Positions 35,981-44,315 of a DNA stretch of 64,000 nt are shown here, piece after piece. Every line of letters starts with the position of its first letter. Positions within the stretch are counted from its first letter, which is position 1. This DNA is from an uncultured Eggerthellaceae bacterium (GTDB taxonomy: Bacteria > Actinomycetota > Coriobacteriia > Coriobacteriales > Eggerthellaceae): contig CAKTTY010000006.1 of assembly GCA_934617065.1 (NCBI GenBank), forward strand, positions 48,384 to 112,383, in the 5' to 3' direction. The position numbers and the translations under genes were made by a program. Under the pieces are notes generated by a model, which did no database searches, was not told the DNA's origin, and saw only the letters and a program-made list of their open reading frames with translations.

Positions 35981-36255
35981 AGGACGGAGCTTCGTTCCGC
36001 CTGGCTTTCCCCGCATTTGCCGAGTTGCCCCGCGCCTTGGGTTTTGTCTTGAGGGCCGGGAATTACGGTCCTGCCAGCGGCAACTGCAATTCCGTTTGCG
36101 GCGTGGCAACCGCGGTCCCGCCCGCAGCGCGGACTGCTGCGGCGCGGCCTTATGCGCTGGTAGCTGCATCGTGGCAGGGCCATTTCTTGCCCTGTCTTTT
36201 TCTTGTCCCGCCCAGGGAGGGTGCTTTCATTCCCGTCAAAACGAAGGAGCTGAAC

Positions 36256-36708
36256 ATGCTTGTTGGCGTGATCTCCGATATTCATGGCCATTTGAGTGAG
36301 CAGGCCTACGATGCCTTGCAGCCGTGTGACATGATTCTGTGTGCTGGTGACGTTGAACGCCCGACCATCCTTATGGAGCTTGATGCCATCGCCCCAACGG
36401 TTGCGGTGCTGGGCAATTGCGATTCCAGTCTGCGGGGGATGGATATTCCCTTCACGGCGATTCCCCGTATTGGTGGGGTGCGCTTTTTCATGACGCATCG
36501 CCCCGAAGACATTGGCACCGTTGCCGAAGATGTGCGTGTGGTGGTGCATGGCCACACTCATATTCCCCGCGAAGAGTGCATAGAGGGAGTTCTGTACTTG
36601 AACCCGGGAAGTGCTAGCAAGCCGCGTGGCGGCAGCAAGCGGGGCATTGCTCGTCTTACCATCGATGTTGGCAAGGTTGCAGACGTCGAATTCGTAACAT
36701 GGGAATAG
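36256..36708 (+). CDS. YfcE/MJ0936-type metallophosphoesterase
   Basis: 150 residues, typical length for this small phosphodiesterase family. Metal-binding motifs in order: SDIHGHL, CAGDVE, LGNCDSS, and HGHTHIPRE; PGSASKPRGG follows. Members hydrolyse phosphodiesters in vitro with Mn; natural substrates are unclear. ATG 36256 has AAGGAG seven bases upstream; the open frame runs further upstream into the gap after the dehydrogenase but has no start signal. It may still be in the same transcript as the two preceding genes (gap 275 bases). Confidence 0.92.
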   Translation: MLVGVISDIHGHLSEQAYDALQPCDMILCAGDVERPTILMELDAIAPTVAVLGNCDSSLRGMDIPFTAIPRIGGVRFFMTHRPEDIGTVAEDVRVVVHGHTHIPREECIEGVLYLNPGSASKPRGGSKRGIARLTIDVGKVADVEFVTWE

Positions 36709-36845
36709 ACGAGGCGGCGCTCCCGTCTGTGCGGTTAGGGAATGGCAATAATAGGCGAAATGGCTAAAAGAGGCAGGCTCAAAAAATGGCAAGTTGACCC
36801 AAAGGGACTTGCCCGTTAGAATACATACTTGCATTTTATGCATGT

Positions 36846-36921
36846 GCGCCGTTAGCTCAGCTGGTAGAGCAGGGGACTTTTAATCCCAAGGCCGCGGGTT
36901 CGATTCCCTCACGGCGCACCA
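36846..36921 (+). tRNA. tRNA-Lys (anticodon TTT)
   Basis: 76 nt. Acceptor stem GCGCCGT/ACGGCGC is perfect, the D-arm is GCTCAGCTGGTAGAGC, the anticodon loop CTTTTAA, the T-loop TTCGATT, and CCA is encoded. Minor mispairs occur at the base of the anticodon stem (G-A) and within the T-stem (C-T). Confidence 0.95.
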
Positions 36922-36931
36922 CTTCGCAACT

Positions 36932-36958
36932 AAGGCCCGCCGCAAGGCGGGCCTTTTG
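36932..36958 (+). terminator. Rho-independent terminator of tRNA-Lys
   Basis: Perfect 10-bp arms AAGGCCCGCC/GGCGGGCCTT with a GCAA loop, followed by TT. Confidence 0.88.
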
Positions 36959-37109
36959 CATGCAATGGGCGCAGCTTCGTTTTGGGCAATAAGCCCATGT
37001 CCCTCTGGCCCATGTCCCCCCCCCTCTCTCGGGTTTTGCCCCGTTGCTGCTGCTGGGGCTGCGTGTCTTTTGACGGAATTTGTCCTAGTGCCGCCGCTGA
37101 GGTCTTGCA

Positions 37110-37275
37110 CGCTTTTCGTGGGATCCGTTCCGTTGGGGGCTGTCGGGTCTTGCCTGCCTTTCGCGGGATCCGCCCTGCCGGGGTCGCCGAGAACTCACAT
37201 GTCTTTCAGGGGATCCGCCCTGTTGGGGCGATTCGCCCTTTGTTGGATCTGCCCTATTGCGACAATCGGTCCATC
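37110..37275. repeat. GGATCCGCCCTG-type short repeats beside element C
   Basis: Units resembling CGGGATCCGCCCTGTTGGGGCGA recur at about 37120, 37163, 37210 and 37240. These are the reverse complement of the tail that follows copies A and D. No gene lies between the tRNA terminator (36958) and 37826. Confidence 0.55.
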
Positions 37276-37461
37276 AAAAACAAAAATCCCGCCATTTTTG
37301 CAACTTTTTTGCGATTGCGGACTCTTTTCCGCTCCCTCTAAGCGGAAATATGCTGCTGTACGGCCGATCACCTGCGCTTTTGCGCCGTGATCCGCGATCA
37401 GAGGAGCCCATGACAATCCGCAATCGCAAAAAAGTTGCAATCTGAGCCGATTTTTTGTTTT
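37276..37461 (-). repeat. MITE-like 185-bp repeat element, copy C
   Basis: AAAAACAAAAATCCCGCCATTTTTGCAAC core on the left and its inverse on the right (AATCGCAAAAAAGTTGCAA ... TTTTTTGTTTTC). The interior CACCTGCGCTTTTGCG gives the same orientation as copy B. The tail repeats lie on the left. Confidence 0.85.
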
Positions 37462-37826
37462 CAGACTCCCCGCAAAGGGTTCGGGGCGGCATCGGGGATG
37501 GTACGGAGCAAGTCTGGCGCTGCGAGATGGTACGGGAATGGCGCAAGTCCGGCGTTGCGAGATGGTCCGGGTGCAGCCTGGGTCCACGCTGCGGAATGAA
37601 TTCGGGGCGGCCTGGGTGTAGCACCGTGGAGCCCGCGTATTCTCTTCGCCATAGCGGTGTTGTCTGTATGGCGACACTTCGGGCGAATGCCGAATGCCGT
37701 ACCGAACAACCGAAAATCCTCATCGAGTGCGCGTTCGGGATTGATCTTCGCTTTCCTATGTGTATCCCTTGTGCAACTCGTGAACGTTTGCGGGGCGCAT
37801 TTGGCCCTGTGTTAAAGTCACCAAAC

Positions 37827-39728
37827 ATGACTTTTTCACCTGCAACAACAGCCAAAGCCTACTGCTCATCGCATCGCGAGGGCGTTCTTGCTGCGCTCAA
37901 TTGGGCCTGCATTTTGTTGGTGGGCCCCTTGCTGTGTGCTGCTGTGGCTGAAACCCTTAGCCTTTCCGGTGTTTCGGGCCTTGAGCAAGGGTTTTTCCTG
38001 CTCAACGCTTCCATCTATCTGTTTATTCATCTCGTTGCCTATTTGATTATTCGCAACACACGCATCACCTGCTTGGCGGTGTTTCTGGTGGTGCTGGGCT
38101 TCAGTGTTGCTAATCACTACGTTATTGCGTTTACGGGTATCCCCATCACGTTCGGCGATCTTATGTCTGCGGGAGTGGGCATGTCGGTGGCGGGCGGCTA
38201 TACGTATGCGCTCGATGCCCAAGTGGTCCAGAGCCTGACCGCTGCACTTGTTTATGTAATTGCGTTGCTTGTGATTCCGCGTTCGAAGCTGCGTGTGAAT
38301 TTCGGAAGCAACCAGATGGCGCTTGCCGTTGTGGCTGTGGCCACCGTTGGCTTGGGCGCTTATTTGTATGGCGACGAAGAAGCGTGGAGTCATATCGACA
38401 CGCACGAATGGAATCCCGCGTACCCCTATTCCCATTACGGTTTTGCGGCAAGTTTCGCATCGGATGCCGCCTCGTCTTCGACGGTGAATGCGGAAGGCTA
38501 CGACATTGATGCCCTCTGGCAAACCGACGAAGCGTCGGGCGTAACCCAGGTCAATGTCGGACATGGGTATCTGACTGAGGCTGATGGCGTGCCTGCGTAT
38601 ACCCAGGCAACCGAAGAATCTCCCAATATCGTAGTGGTGATGAACGAATCGTTCTCTGACCTAACCACCTACTTGGATGGTTACGAAACGAGTACCGACC
38701 CAATGCCCTACGTGCGCTCGCTTATGAAGCGCGGCGATGTGGTTTCGGGAACCTGCACCGTTTCTTCGGATATGGGCACGGGCACTGCCAATTCCGAATT
38801 CGAATTTCTAACGGGCAATTCCATGTCCTATTTCAAGGGAAATACCCCGTATGTCCAGTTTATCGACGCGGAAACGCCCAGCCTGGCCTCGTTGCTTGCC
38901 GGTCGTGGCTACAGCACTATGGCCATGCACGCCTATGAGCGCGCTGGATACAACCGCGTGAAGGTGTATGACCGCCTTGGCTTCGAAACGTACAAGGGCA
39001 TAGAAGATTTCGATGTTGATCTGGATTATGCCCGTGGCTATCCGACCGACGAGGCGAACTATCGTCAGCTCATCAAGGATTTCGAGGAAAACCGCGGCGG
39101 TGCTCCACAGTTCCTGTTCAACATCACGATGCAGAACCACGGCGGCTACTATGCGTCCGATTACGAATGGCCCGTTCGTGTTCGTGAGGTGTCGCCAGTA
39201 GATTCATACGACGAATCGGTTATCGCCTACGAATCTAGTGTTCATATGGCGGACGAATCGGTGCGCCAGCTCATCTCGCACTTTGAGACAGTGGACGAAC
39301 CCACGGTCGTGCTTTTCTTTGGCGACCATGAGCCACGCCTTTCGAACGAGTTCTACTCAAGCTGGTTTACCGATGAGAACGATCTCGATTTAGAAACCAC
39401 CGCGCAGCTCCATAAAACCCCTTTCTTTATTTGGGGCAACTACGATTTGAATACCGAATCGATCCAGAAGGGTTCGGCGGTTTCGTTGAACTACCTGTCC
39501 ACCGTGTTGTTTCAAACGGCAGGGATGCAGCTTTCGCCATACCAGGAATACCTGGCGGATCTTCGCATGGAGCACCCCGTAATTACGGCTCGGTACTTTA
39601 CCACCGCATTCGGCGACAAGGTCGGCACGACGCCTTCGGCGTTCACCGATTCGATTCGCGAGTATCAGTGGCTTCAGTACAACTGCGTATTCGACCGCGC
39701 TCACCGCATCCCTGGCTTCTATTCGTAG
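37827..39728 (+). CDS. LtaS/MdoB-like membrane phosphoglycerol transferase (sulfatase superfamily)
   Basis: 633 residues: about five N-terminal membrane helices (to about residue 175), then an extracytoplasmic alkaline-phosphatase-superfamily domain. Catalytic features of the LtaS type: metal-binding Glu274 in VVMNESFSD, nucleophile Thr320 in GTGTANSE, and Asp500-His501 in FFGDHEP. Such enzymes polymerise glycerol phosphate from phosphatidylglycerol or decorate glycans with phosphoglycerol. Given the LCP and MurT-GatD genes nearby, an envelope glycopolymer role is likely, but the exact acceptor is unknown. No Shine-Dalgarno; TAAAGT (37813-37818) eight bases before ATG 37827 suggests a leaderless mRNA. 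The open frame extends upstream into repeat C but is not credible there. Confidence 0.9.
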   Translation: MTFSPATTAKAYCSSHREGVLAALNWACILLVGPLLCAAVAETLSLSGVSGLEQGFFLLNASIYLFIHLVAYLIIRNTRITCLAVFLVVLGFSVANHYVIAFTGIPITFGDLMSAGVGMSVAGGYTYALDAQVVQSLTAALVYVIALLVIPRSKLRVNFGSNQMALAVVAVATVGLGAYLYGDEEAWSHIDTHEWNPAYPYSHYGFAASFASDAASSSTVNAEGYDIDALWQTDEASGVTQVNVGHGYLTEADGVPAYTQATEESPNIVVVMNESFSDLTTYLDGYETSTDPMPYVRSLMKRGDVVSGTCTVSSDMGTGTANSEFEFLTGNSMSYFKGNTPYVQFIDAETPSLASLLAGRGYSTMAMHAYERAGYNRVKVYDRLGFETYKGIEDFDVDLDYARGYPTDEANYRQLIKDFEENRGGAPQFLFNITMQNHGGYYASDYEWPVRVREVSPVDSYDESVIAYESSVHMADESVRQLISHFETVDEPTVVLFFGDHEPRLSNEFYSSWFTDENDLDLETTAQLHKTPFFIWGNYDLNTESIQKGSAVSLNYLSTVLFQTAGMQLSPYQEYLADLRMEHPVITARYFTTAFGDKVGTTPSAFTDSIREYQWLQYNCVFDRAHRIPGFYS

Positions 39729-39769
39729 GGAAGCGAGTGGTCAGTATATGGTGGCCTTGTGATGGTGCC

Positions 39770-39799
39770 TTGCAAAGAGAATAGGTGTTTTGCTAAAAT
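39770..39799 (+). promoter_or_regulatory. Promoter of the infA-rplQ operon
   Basis: TTGCAA (39770-39775), 18-bp spacer, extended -10 TGCTAAAAT (hexamer 39794-39799). Confidence 0.7.
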
Positions 39800-39830
39800 C
39801 TCCATTTGCGTTTGACTACCTATTTGCTTG

Positions 39831-39844
39831 AAGGAGCTACCTTG
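39831..39844 (+). promoter_or_regulatory. Ribosome-binding site selecting a TTG start for infA
   Basis: AAGGAG (39831-39836) five bases before TTG 39842, which gives [11 protein letters not shown], the standard IF-1 N-terminus. Confidence 0.85.
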
Positions 39845-40060
39845 GCTAAAGAAGATGCAATTGAACTGGAGGGCACCGTACTCGAGGCTCTTCCAAACGC
39901 TATGTTTAAGGTAGAGCTTGAAAACGGTCACACTATTCTTGCCCACATTTCCGGCAAGATGCGTATGCACTACATCAAGATCCTCCCTGGCGACAAGGTT
40001 CAGGTTGAACTCTCCGTATACGACCTCGATCGTGGTCGTATCACCTATCGCTACAAGTAA
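39842..40060 (+). CDS. infA: Translation initiation factor IF-1
   Basis: 72-residue S1-like OB-fold protein that binds the ribosomal A site during initiation. [19 protein letters not shown] and [20 protein letters not shown] are diagnostic. It begins with TTG. First gene of the ribosomal-protein/rpoA operon. In many bacteria secY, adk and map lie directly upstream; here the upstream gene is the LtaS-like enzyme and a promoter intervenes. Confidence 0.98.
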   Translation: MAKEDAIELEGTVLEALPNAMFKVELENGHTILAHISGKMRMHYIKILPGDKVQVELSVYDLDRGRITYRYK

Positions 40061-40245
40061 GTAGCAAGCTAGCGTGCCTCACAGGGTGAAGTGCGCTTTT
40101 GTCGTTTGCGAGCCCGCGGCGCAAGCGCATTTAAGTGGGGAAGGGGAAACCCAAAGCCGCCCCACGAAGCGGAAACGAAACAAACTATCGCCTGCGGCTG
40201 GGCGTGGTAGATAAAAGAGAAACACATTACCGAAAGGAAATTGAA

Positions 40246-40359
40246 ATGAAGGTACGTCCTTCGGTCAAGAAAATGTGCGACAAGTGCAAGATCATTCGAC
40301 GCCACGGCAAGGTACTCGTAATCTGCGAGAACCCTCGTCACAAGCAGCGTCAGGGTTAA
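40246..40359 (+). CDS. rpmJ: 50S ribosomal protein L36
   Basis: 37 residues with the zinc-binding CxxC...C...H pattern ([24 protein letters not shown]). ATG 40246 is preceded by GAAAGGAA. The 185-base gap after infA contains GC-rich potential hairpins but no gene. Confidence 0.98.
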   Translation: MKVRPSVKKMCDKCKIIRRHGKVLVICENPRHKQRQG

Positions 40360-40378
40360 AGAGAAAGGGAACGTATTC

Positions 40379-40747
40379 ATGGCACGTCTCGTTGGTGTCG
40401 ACCTTCCTCGCGACAAGCGCATTGAAGTCGGCTTGACCTATATCTACGGCATTGGCCTCACCACCTCCAAGAAGATCCTCGCAGAAACCGGTGTTAACCC
40501 CGATACCCGCGTAAACGATCTTACGGAAGATGAACTTTCCAAGCTTCGTGACTACATCCAGGCTAACCTCACCACTGAGGGCGACCTGCACCGCGAAGTA
40601 TCTCAGAATATTAAGCGCCTCATGGAAATCGGTTGCTACCGTGGCCTGCGTCATCGTCGTGGCCTGCCCGTTCGCGGTCAGCGCACTCACACGAACGCTC
40701 GTACGCGTAAAGGTCCCAAGCGTCAAATCGGTGGCAAGAAGAAGTAG
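40379..40747 (+). CDS. rpsM: 30S ribosomal protein S13
   Basis: 122 residues; [13 protein letters not shown] and the basic C-terminal [19 protein letters not shown] tail are typical. Contacts the 50S subunit and P-site tRNA. Starts 19 bases after rpmJ. Confidence 0.98.
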   Translation: MARLVGVDLPRDKRIEVGLTYIYGIGLTTSKKILAETGVNPDTRVNDLTEDELSKLRDYIQANLTTEGDLHREVSQNIKRLMEIGCYRGLRHRRGLPVRGQRTHTNARTRKGPKRQIGGKKK

Positions 40748-40758
40748 AGGTGTAACTA

Positions 40759-41157
40759 GTGGCAGCTAAGAAAAACGTTCGCACGCGCATCAAGCGTTCT
40801 GACCGCAAGAACATCGCTGTTGGCGCTGCACACATCAAATCCACTTTCAATAACACGATCGTTTCCATCACGGATCCTCAGGGCAATGTAATTTCCTGGC
40901 AGTCCGCTGGTACCGTCGGCTTCAAGGGCTCTCGTAAGTCCACGCCGTTCGCAGCTCAGATGGCAGCTGAGGCAGCAGCAAAGACCGCTATGGAGCATGG
41001 CTTGAAGAAGGTTGCTGTATTCGTGAAGGGTCCCGGTTCCGGTCGCGAAACCGCTATCCGTTCCCTTCAGGCAGCTGGCCTCGAAGTAGCTAGCATCCAG
41101 GATTGCACCCCTATCCCGCACAACGGTTGCCGTCAGCGCAAGCGTCGTCGCGTCTAA
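40759..41157 (+). CDS. rpsK: 30S ribosomal protein S11
   Basis: 132 residues from a GTG start with GAGGTG upstream, 11 bases after rps[16 protein letters not shown] and the C-terminal [18 protein letters not shown] are diagnostic. Platform protein of the small subunit. Confidence 0.98.
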   Translation: MAAKKNVRTRIKRSDRKNIAVGAAHIKSTFNNTIVSITDPQGNVISWQSAGTVGFKGSRKSTPFAAQMAAEAAAKTAMEHGLKKVAVFVKGPGSGRETAIRSLQAAGLEVASIQDCTPIPHNGCRQRKRRRV

Positions 41158-41176
41158 CTGAAAGGATCGATACACT

Positions 41177-41773
41177 ATGGCAATTAACAGGACTCCGGTT
41201 CTCAAGCGTTGTCGCCAGCTCGGTCTGGATCCTTCTGTTCTCGGTTACAGCAGCAAGAAGGAATCCATCCGTCAGCCTAAGCGTCGTCGCAAGGAATCCG
41301 AATACGGTATGCAGCTGCGCGAGAAGCAGAAGGCCAAGTTCATCTATGGCGTTCTCGAGAAGCAGTTCCTCGGCTACTTCAAGCGCGCTAAGGCAATGCC
41401 CGGCATCACCGGTGACAACCTGATGCGTATCCTCGAGTCTCGTCTCGACAACGTAGTATTCCGTCTCGGCTTCGCCAAGACTCGCAAGGAAGCTCGCCAG
41501 ATCGTTACCCACGGCCACATTCAGGTAAACGGCCGTCGCGTAGACATCCCGTCTTTCCGCGTTCGTCCCGGCGACCTTGTTGCTGTTACCCCCAAGGCTA
41601 AGGAACTCCTGGTTATCAAGAGCGCTCTCGTTTCCAACGAAGGTGTACAGGTTCCTGCATGGCTTGAGGTTGACATCGAAAAGCTGCAGGGCAGCGTTCT
41701 TGCTCTTCCCGAGCGTGAGCAGATTGACCTCGACATCAACGAGCAGCTTATCGTCGAACTTTACTCGAAGTAA
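41177..41773 (+). CDS. rpsD: 30S ribosomal protein S4
   Basis: 198 residues; the S4 RNA-binding domain (LESRLDNVVFRLGFAKTRKEARQIVTHGHIQVNG) is in the middle. Primary 16S rRNA binder and, in several bacteria, autoregulator of this operon. No N-terminal zinc cysteines (C- form). Confidence 0.98.
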   Translation: MAINRTPVLKRCRQLGLDPSVLGYSSKKESIRQPKRRRKESEYGMQLREKQKAKFIYGVLEKQFLGYFKRAKAMPGITGDNLMRILESRLDNVVFRLGFAKTRKEARQIVTHGHIQVNGRRVDIPSFRVRPGDLVAVTPKAKELLVIKSALVSNEGVQVPAWLEVDIEKLQGSVLALPEREQIDLDINEQLIVELYSK

Positions 41774-41810
41774 CGTACGCACTGCGGTTTATTAAGGAGG
41801 CTTATTCAAT

Positions 41811-42761
41811 ATGACAGAGTTCATGAGGCCGACAGTAACGATCGAAGAGGTCAACGACACCGTTGCCCGCTTCATCGTGGAGCCGCTAGAGCGTGGCTAC
41901 GGTTACACTCTTGGCAACTGCATGCGTCGTGTTCTGCTTTCGTCTCTCGACGGAGCAAAGGCGACTGCAATTCAGATCGATGGTGTACAGCATGAGTTCA
42001 CCACCGCTGAGGGTGTAATCGAGGACATCACCGATATCGTCTTGAACGTTAAGGGCCTGGTTTTCAGCGCCCTTAACGGTGACATCAGCGAGGCCACTGC
42101 GCATGTACATGCTGAGGGTCCTTGCACCGTTACTGGTGCCGATCTCGAGGTTCCCACCGAATTCTCTCTGATCAACCCCGAGCACGTCATCGCAACTGTT
42201 GCTGACGGCGGCACGCTTGAGATGACCGTCCGCATTGGCGTGGGCCGCGGATATGTATCTGCCGAGCGCAACAAGCGCACGGAAGATCCTATCGGCATCA
42301 TCCACGTTGACTCGCTGTTCTCGCCGGTTCGTCGCTGCACCATGGGTGTTACCGACACCCGCGTTGGCCAGCGCACCGACTATGACAAGCTTGTTCTTGA
42401 AGTTGAGACTGATGGCTCCATCAACCCCACTGAGGCTGTGTGCCGTGCTGCGAACATTATTAACCAGTACATGGGCGCATTCCTTATGCTTGACGAGGTA
42501 GAGGAAGACGAAGAGGGCGAAGTAGTTTCCATCTTCGCTCCTGAAAACCAGGAGACCAACGCTGAGCTCGACAAGCAGATTGAGGATCTGGACCTTTCCG
42601 TTCGTTCCTACAACTGCTTGAAGCGCGCTGGTATCCACTCTGTTCGTCAGCTGGTTGAATATTCTGAGAACGACCTGCTCAACATCAGGAACTTTGGCGC
42701 GAAGTCCATCGAGGAAGTGAAGGACAAGCTCATTTCCATGGACCTCAATTTGAAGCAATAG
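41811..42761 (+). CDS. rpoA: RNA polymerase alpha subunit
   Basis: 316 residues with assembly domain (RFIVEPLERGYGYTLGNCMRRVLLSSLDG) and C-terminal domain (SVRSYNCLKRAGIHSVRQLVEYSENDLLNIRNFGAKSIEEVK) that contacts UP elements and activators. ATG follows TAAGGAGG. Typical position between rpsD and rplQ. Confidence 0.98.
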   Translation: MTEFMRPTVTIEEVNDTVARFIVEPLERGYGYTLGNCMRRVLLSSLDGAKATAIQIDGVQHEFTTAEGVIEDITDIVLNVKGLVFSALNGDISEATAHVHAEGPCTVTGADLEVPTEFSLINPEHVIATVADGGTLEMTVRIGVGRGYVSAERNKRTEDPIGIIHVDSLFSPVRRCTMGVTDTRVGQRTDYDKLVLEVETDGSINPTEAVCRAANIINQYMGAFLMLDEVEEDEEGEVVSIFAPENQETNAELDKQIEDLDLSVRSYNCLKRAGIHSVRQLVEYSENDLLNIRNFGAKSIEEVKDKLISMDLNLKQ

Positions 42762-42772
42762 GAGATTTAAAG

Positions 42773-43249
42773 ATGAGGCACAACTATAAGGGCCGCAAGC
42801 TTGGCACTGACTTCAGCCATACCAAGGCCATGAAAAAGAGCCTTGTTGCTGCGCTGTTCACCAACGACCGCATCAAGACGGTTGAGGCGCGCGCCAAGGA
42901 AATCCGCCCCGATGTAGACAAGATCATCACCTGGGCAAAGAAGGGCGACCTGCATTCCCGCCGTCTTGCTATCGCAGCACTCGGTGACAAGGAACTGGTA
43001 CGCGAGGTATTCGAGAAGGTTGCTCAGGGTCAGTTCGCTGATCGTCAGGGTGGCTACACTCGCATCATGAAGCTTGGCAACCGCAAGGGTGACAACGCTT
43101 CCATGGTAATCATGGAGCTCTGCACCGAGCCGGTACAGCCCAAGGAAAAGGCTGAAAAGCCTGCAGCTAAGAAGGAAGCTCCCAAGAAGGAAGAAAAGCC
43201 TGCAGAGGAGCCTAAGGCTGAAGAGGCAACCGAAGAGGCTGCTGAATAG
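42773..43249 (+). CDS. rplQ: 50S ribosomal protein L17 with acidic/basic C-terminal extension
   Basis: 158 residues. The first 118 or so match L17 (HTKAMKKSLVAALFTNDRIKTVEARAKEIRP; GGYTRIMKLGNRKGDNASMVIMEL). The last 40 are a low-complexity Lys/Glu/Ala/Pro tail (KEKAEKPAAKKEAPKKEEK), as seen in several Actinomycetota. It begins 11 bases after rpoA and ends the operon. Confidence 0.97.
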   Translation: MRHNYKGRKLGTDFSHTKAMKKSLVAALFTNDRIKTVEARAKEIRPDVDKIITWAKKGDLHSRRLAIAALGDKELVREVFEKVAQGQFADRQGGYTRIMKLGNRKGDNASMVIMELCTEPVQPKEKAEKPAAKKEAPKKEEKPAEEPKAEEATEEAAE

Positions 43250-43268
43250 TTCTAGCTTTATAGCTTTC

Positions 43269-43302
43269 AAAGGACCCGTTCGTAAGAGCGGGTCCTTTTT
43301 GC
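43269..43302 (+). terminator. Terminator of the infA-rplQ operon
   Basis: Perfect 10-bp arms AAAGGACCCG/CGGGTCCTTT (43269-43278, 43289-43298) followed by TT. The rest of the gap up to 43606 shows no gene. Confidence 0.88.
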
Positions 43303-43606
43303 TTTTATGCGGCCAATAGGCTCAACACGCAGCTTTCGATATCCTATGCCTCATGCGGCGATGTTGCAGGAGCGCCATCTAAGCGCATTTCGCTGCCGTT
43401 TCAGCTCCATGGCGACCGCTGACCTTCAAGGCAGCAAACATAAGCCCATAGAGCCCTCAACAACGTTCTGCGAAATTGCGATGGATCAATTTCAACAAGA
43501 CCGTGGCGAAAACGTGATGTTCCAATTCTGTTCCGCATACCCGATTACTATGGGTAACGCACTTTATGCTCTCATTGCGAATAAGAAAGTCGGGCTGATT
43601 TCTCAT

Positions 43607-44029
43607 ATGGCACGTTTTAGCGGGAACAGTAATTTTAAATATCGTATGGCTCAATGGATGATGGGTCGATATGGTATCGATGAGCTCACCCAGGCTCTGA
43701 TGTTTTTGGGATGCGCCTTCGTTCTGGTGAATTTCTTCGCGCATTCGAGCATCTTGTCAACGCTTGCTCTGCTGCTCATGGCGTTGGGCATTTTCCGTTG
43801 CTACTCAAAGAACATCGCAGCAAGGGCGCGCGAGTTGGCCAAGTATCAAGAGCTTATGGTGAAGCCCAAGGCTTGGTGGCGTCTATTTAATAAGAAGTGG
43901 ATCAATCGCAAAACCACGATCTACTTCAAATGTAAAGGATGCGGGGCGGTTTTGAACGTGCCAAAGGGCAAGGGGAAGATTCTCGTTACCTGCCCAAAAT
44001 GTGGCGCTAAAGAAGAGAAGCGTTCGTAA
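43607..44029 (+). CDS. Small membrane protein with C-terminal zinc ribbon
   Basis: 140 residues, function unknown. MARFSGNSNFKYRMAQWMMGRYGIDELTQALMFLG leads into two membrane helices (FVLVNFFA; STLALLLMALGIF), then a basic stretch and a zinc ribbon CKGCG ... VTCPKCG near the C-terminus. The FKYRMAQWMMGRYG block suggests that translation begins at ATG 43607, although no Shine-Dalgarno is seen; the open frame extends to 43307. Confidence 0.75.
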   Translation: MARFSGNSNFKYRMAQWMMGRYGIDELTQALMFLGCAFVLVNFFAHSSILSTLALLLMALGIFRCYSKNIAARARELAKYQELMVKPKAWWRLFNKKWINRKTTIYFKCKGCGAVLNVPKGKGKILVTCPKCGAKEEKRS

Positions 44030-44067
44030 CCTCAATTCTCTTGGTGGATAGTATTATCACCATGTAA

Positions 44068-44114
44068 TCCACATAATGTGTTCGTAATTATTCTTGCATA
44101 CTACATATAGTATG
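44068..44114. promoter_or_regulatory. Two NrdR-like palindromes upstream of nrdD
   Basis: CACATAATGTG (44070-44080) and CATACTA-CATA-TAGTATG (44097-44114, perfect 7-bp arms) have centres about 31 bases apart, matching the three-helical-turn spacing of tandem NrdR boxes in ribonucleotide reductase promoters. They lie about 200 bases before nrdD. Confidence 0.5.
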
Positions 44115-44315
44115 TTTCCTGCCCAAAAATACTGTGCCGCTTAGAAAATCAAGGGGTTATTTATAAATTTCTTGGGCGTAATATAGCCATCGCTAGCTTA
44201 ACCACTGCTAGCGCAGCGATCGCTATAGATACAAGAAGCGACCTTCAATAAGGGAAGCCACCTTCTCATCGGGGAAGCCATCTTTCCGCTTGGATATATT
44301 TTGTTAGGGGAGCGT

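Noticed and set aside
37455..37826. N-terminal extension of the LtaS-like protein
   Set aside because: The upstream in-frame codons run through repeat element C and Cys/Arg-rich nonsense; the first membrane helix begins shortly after ATG 37827.
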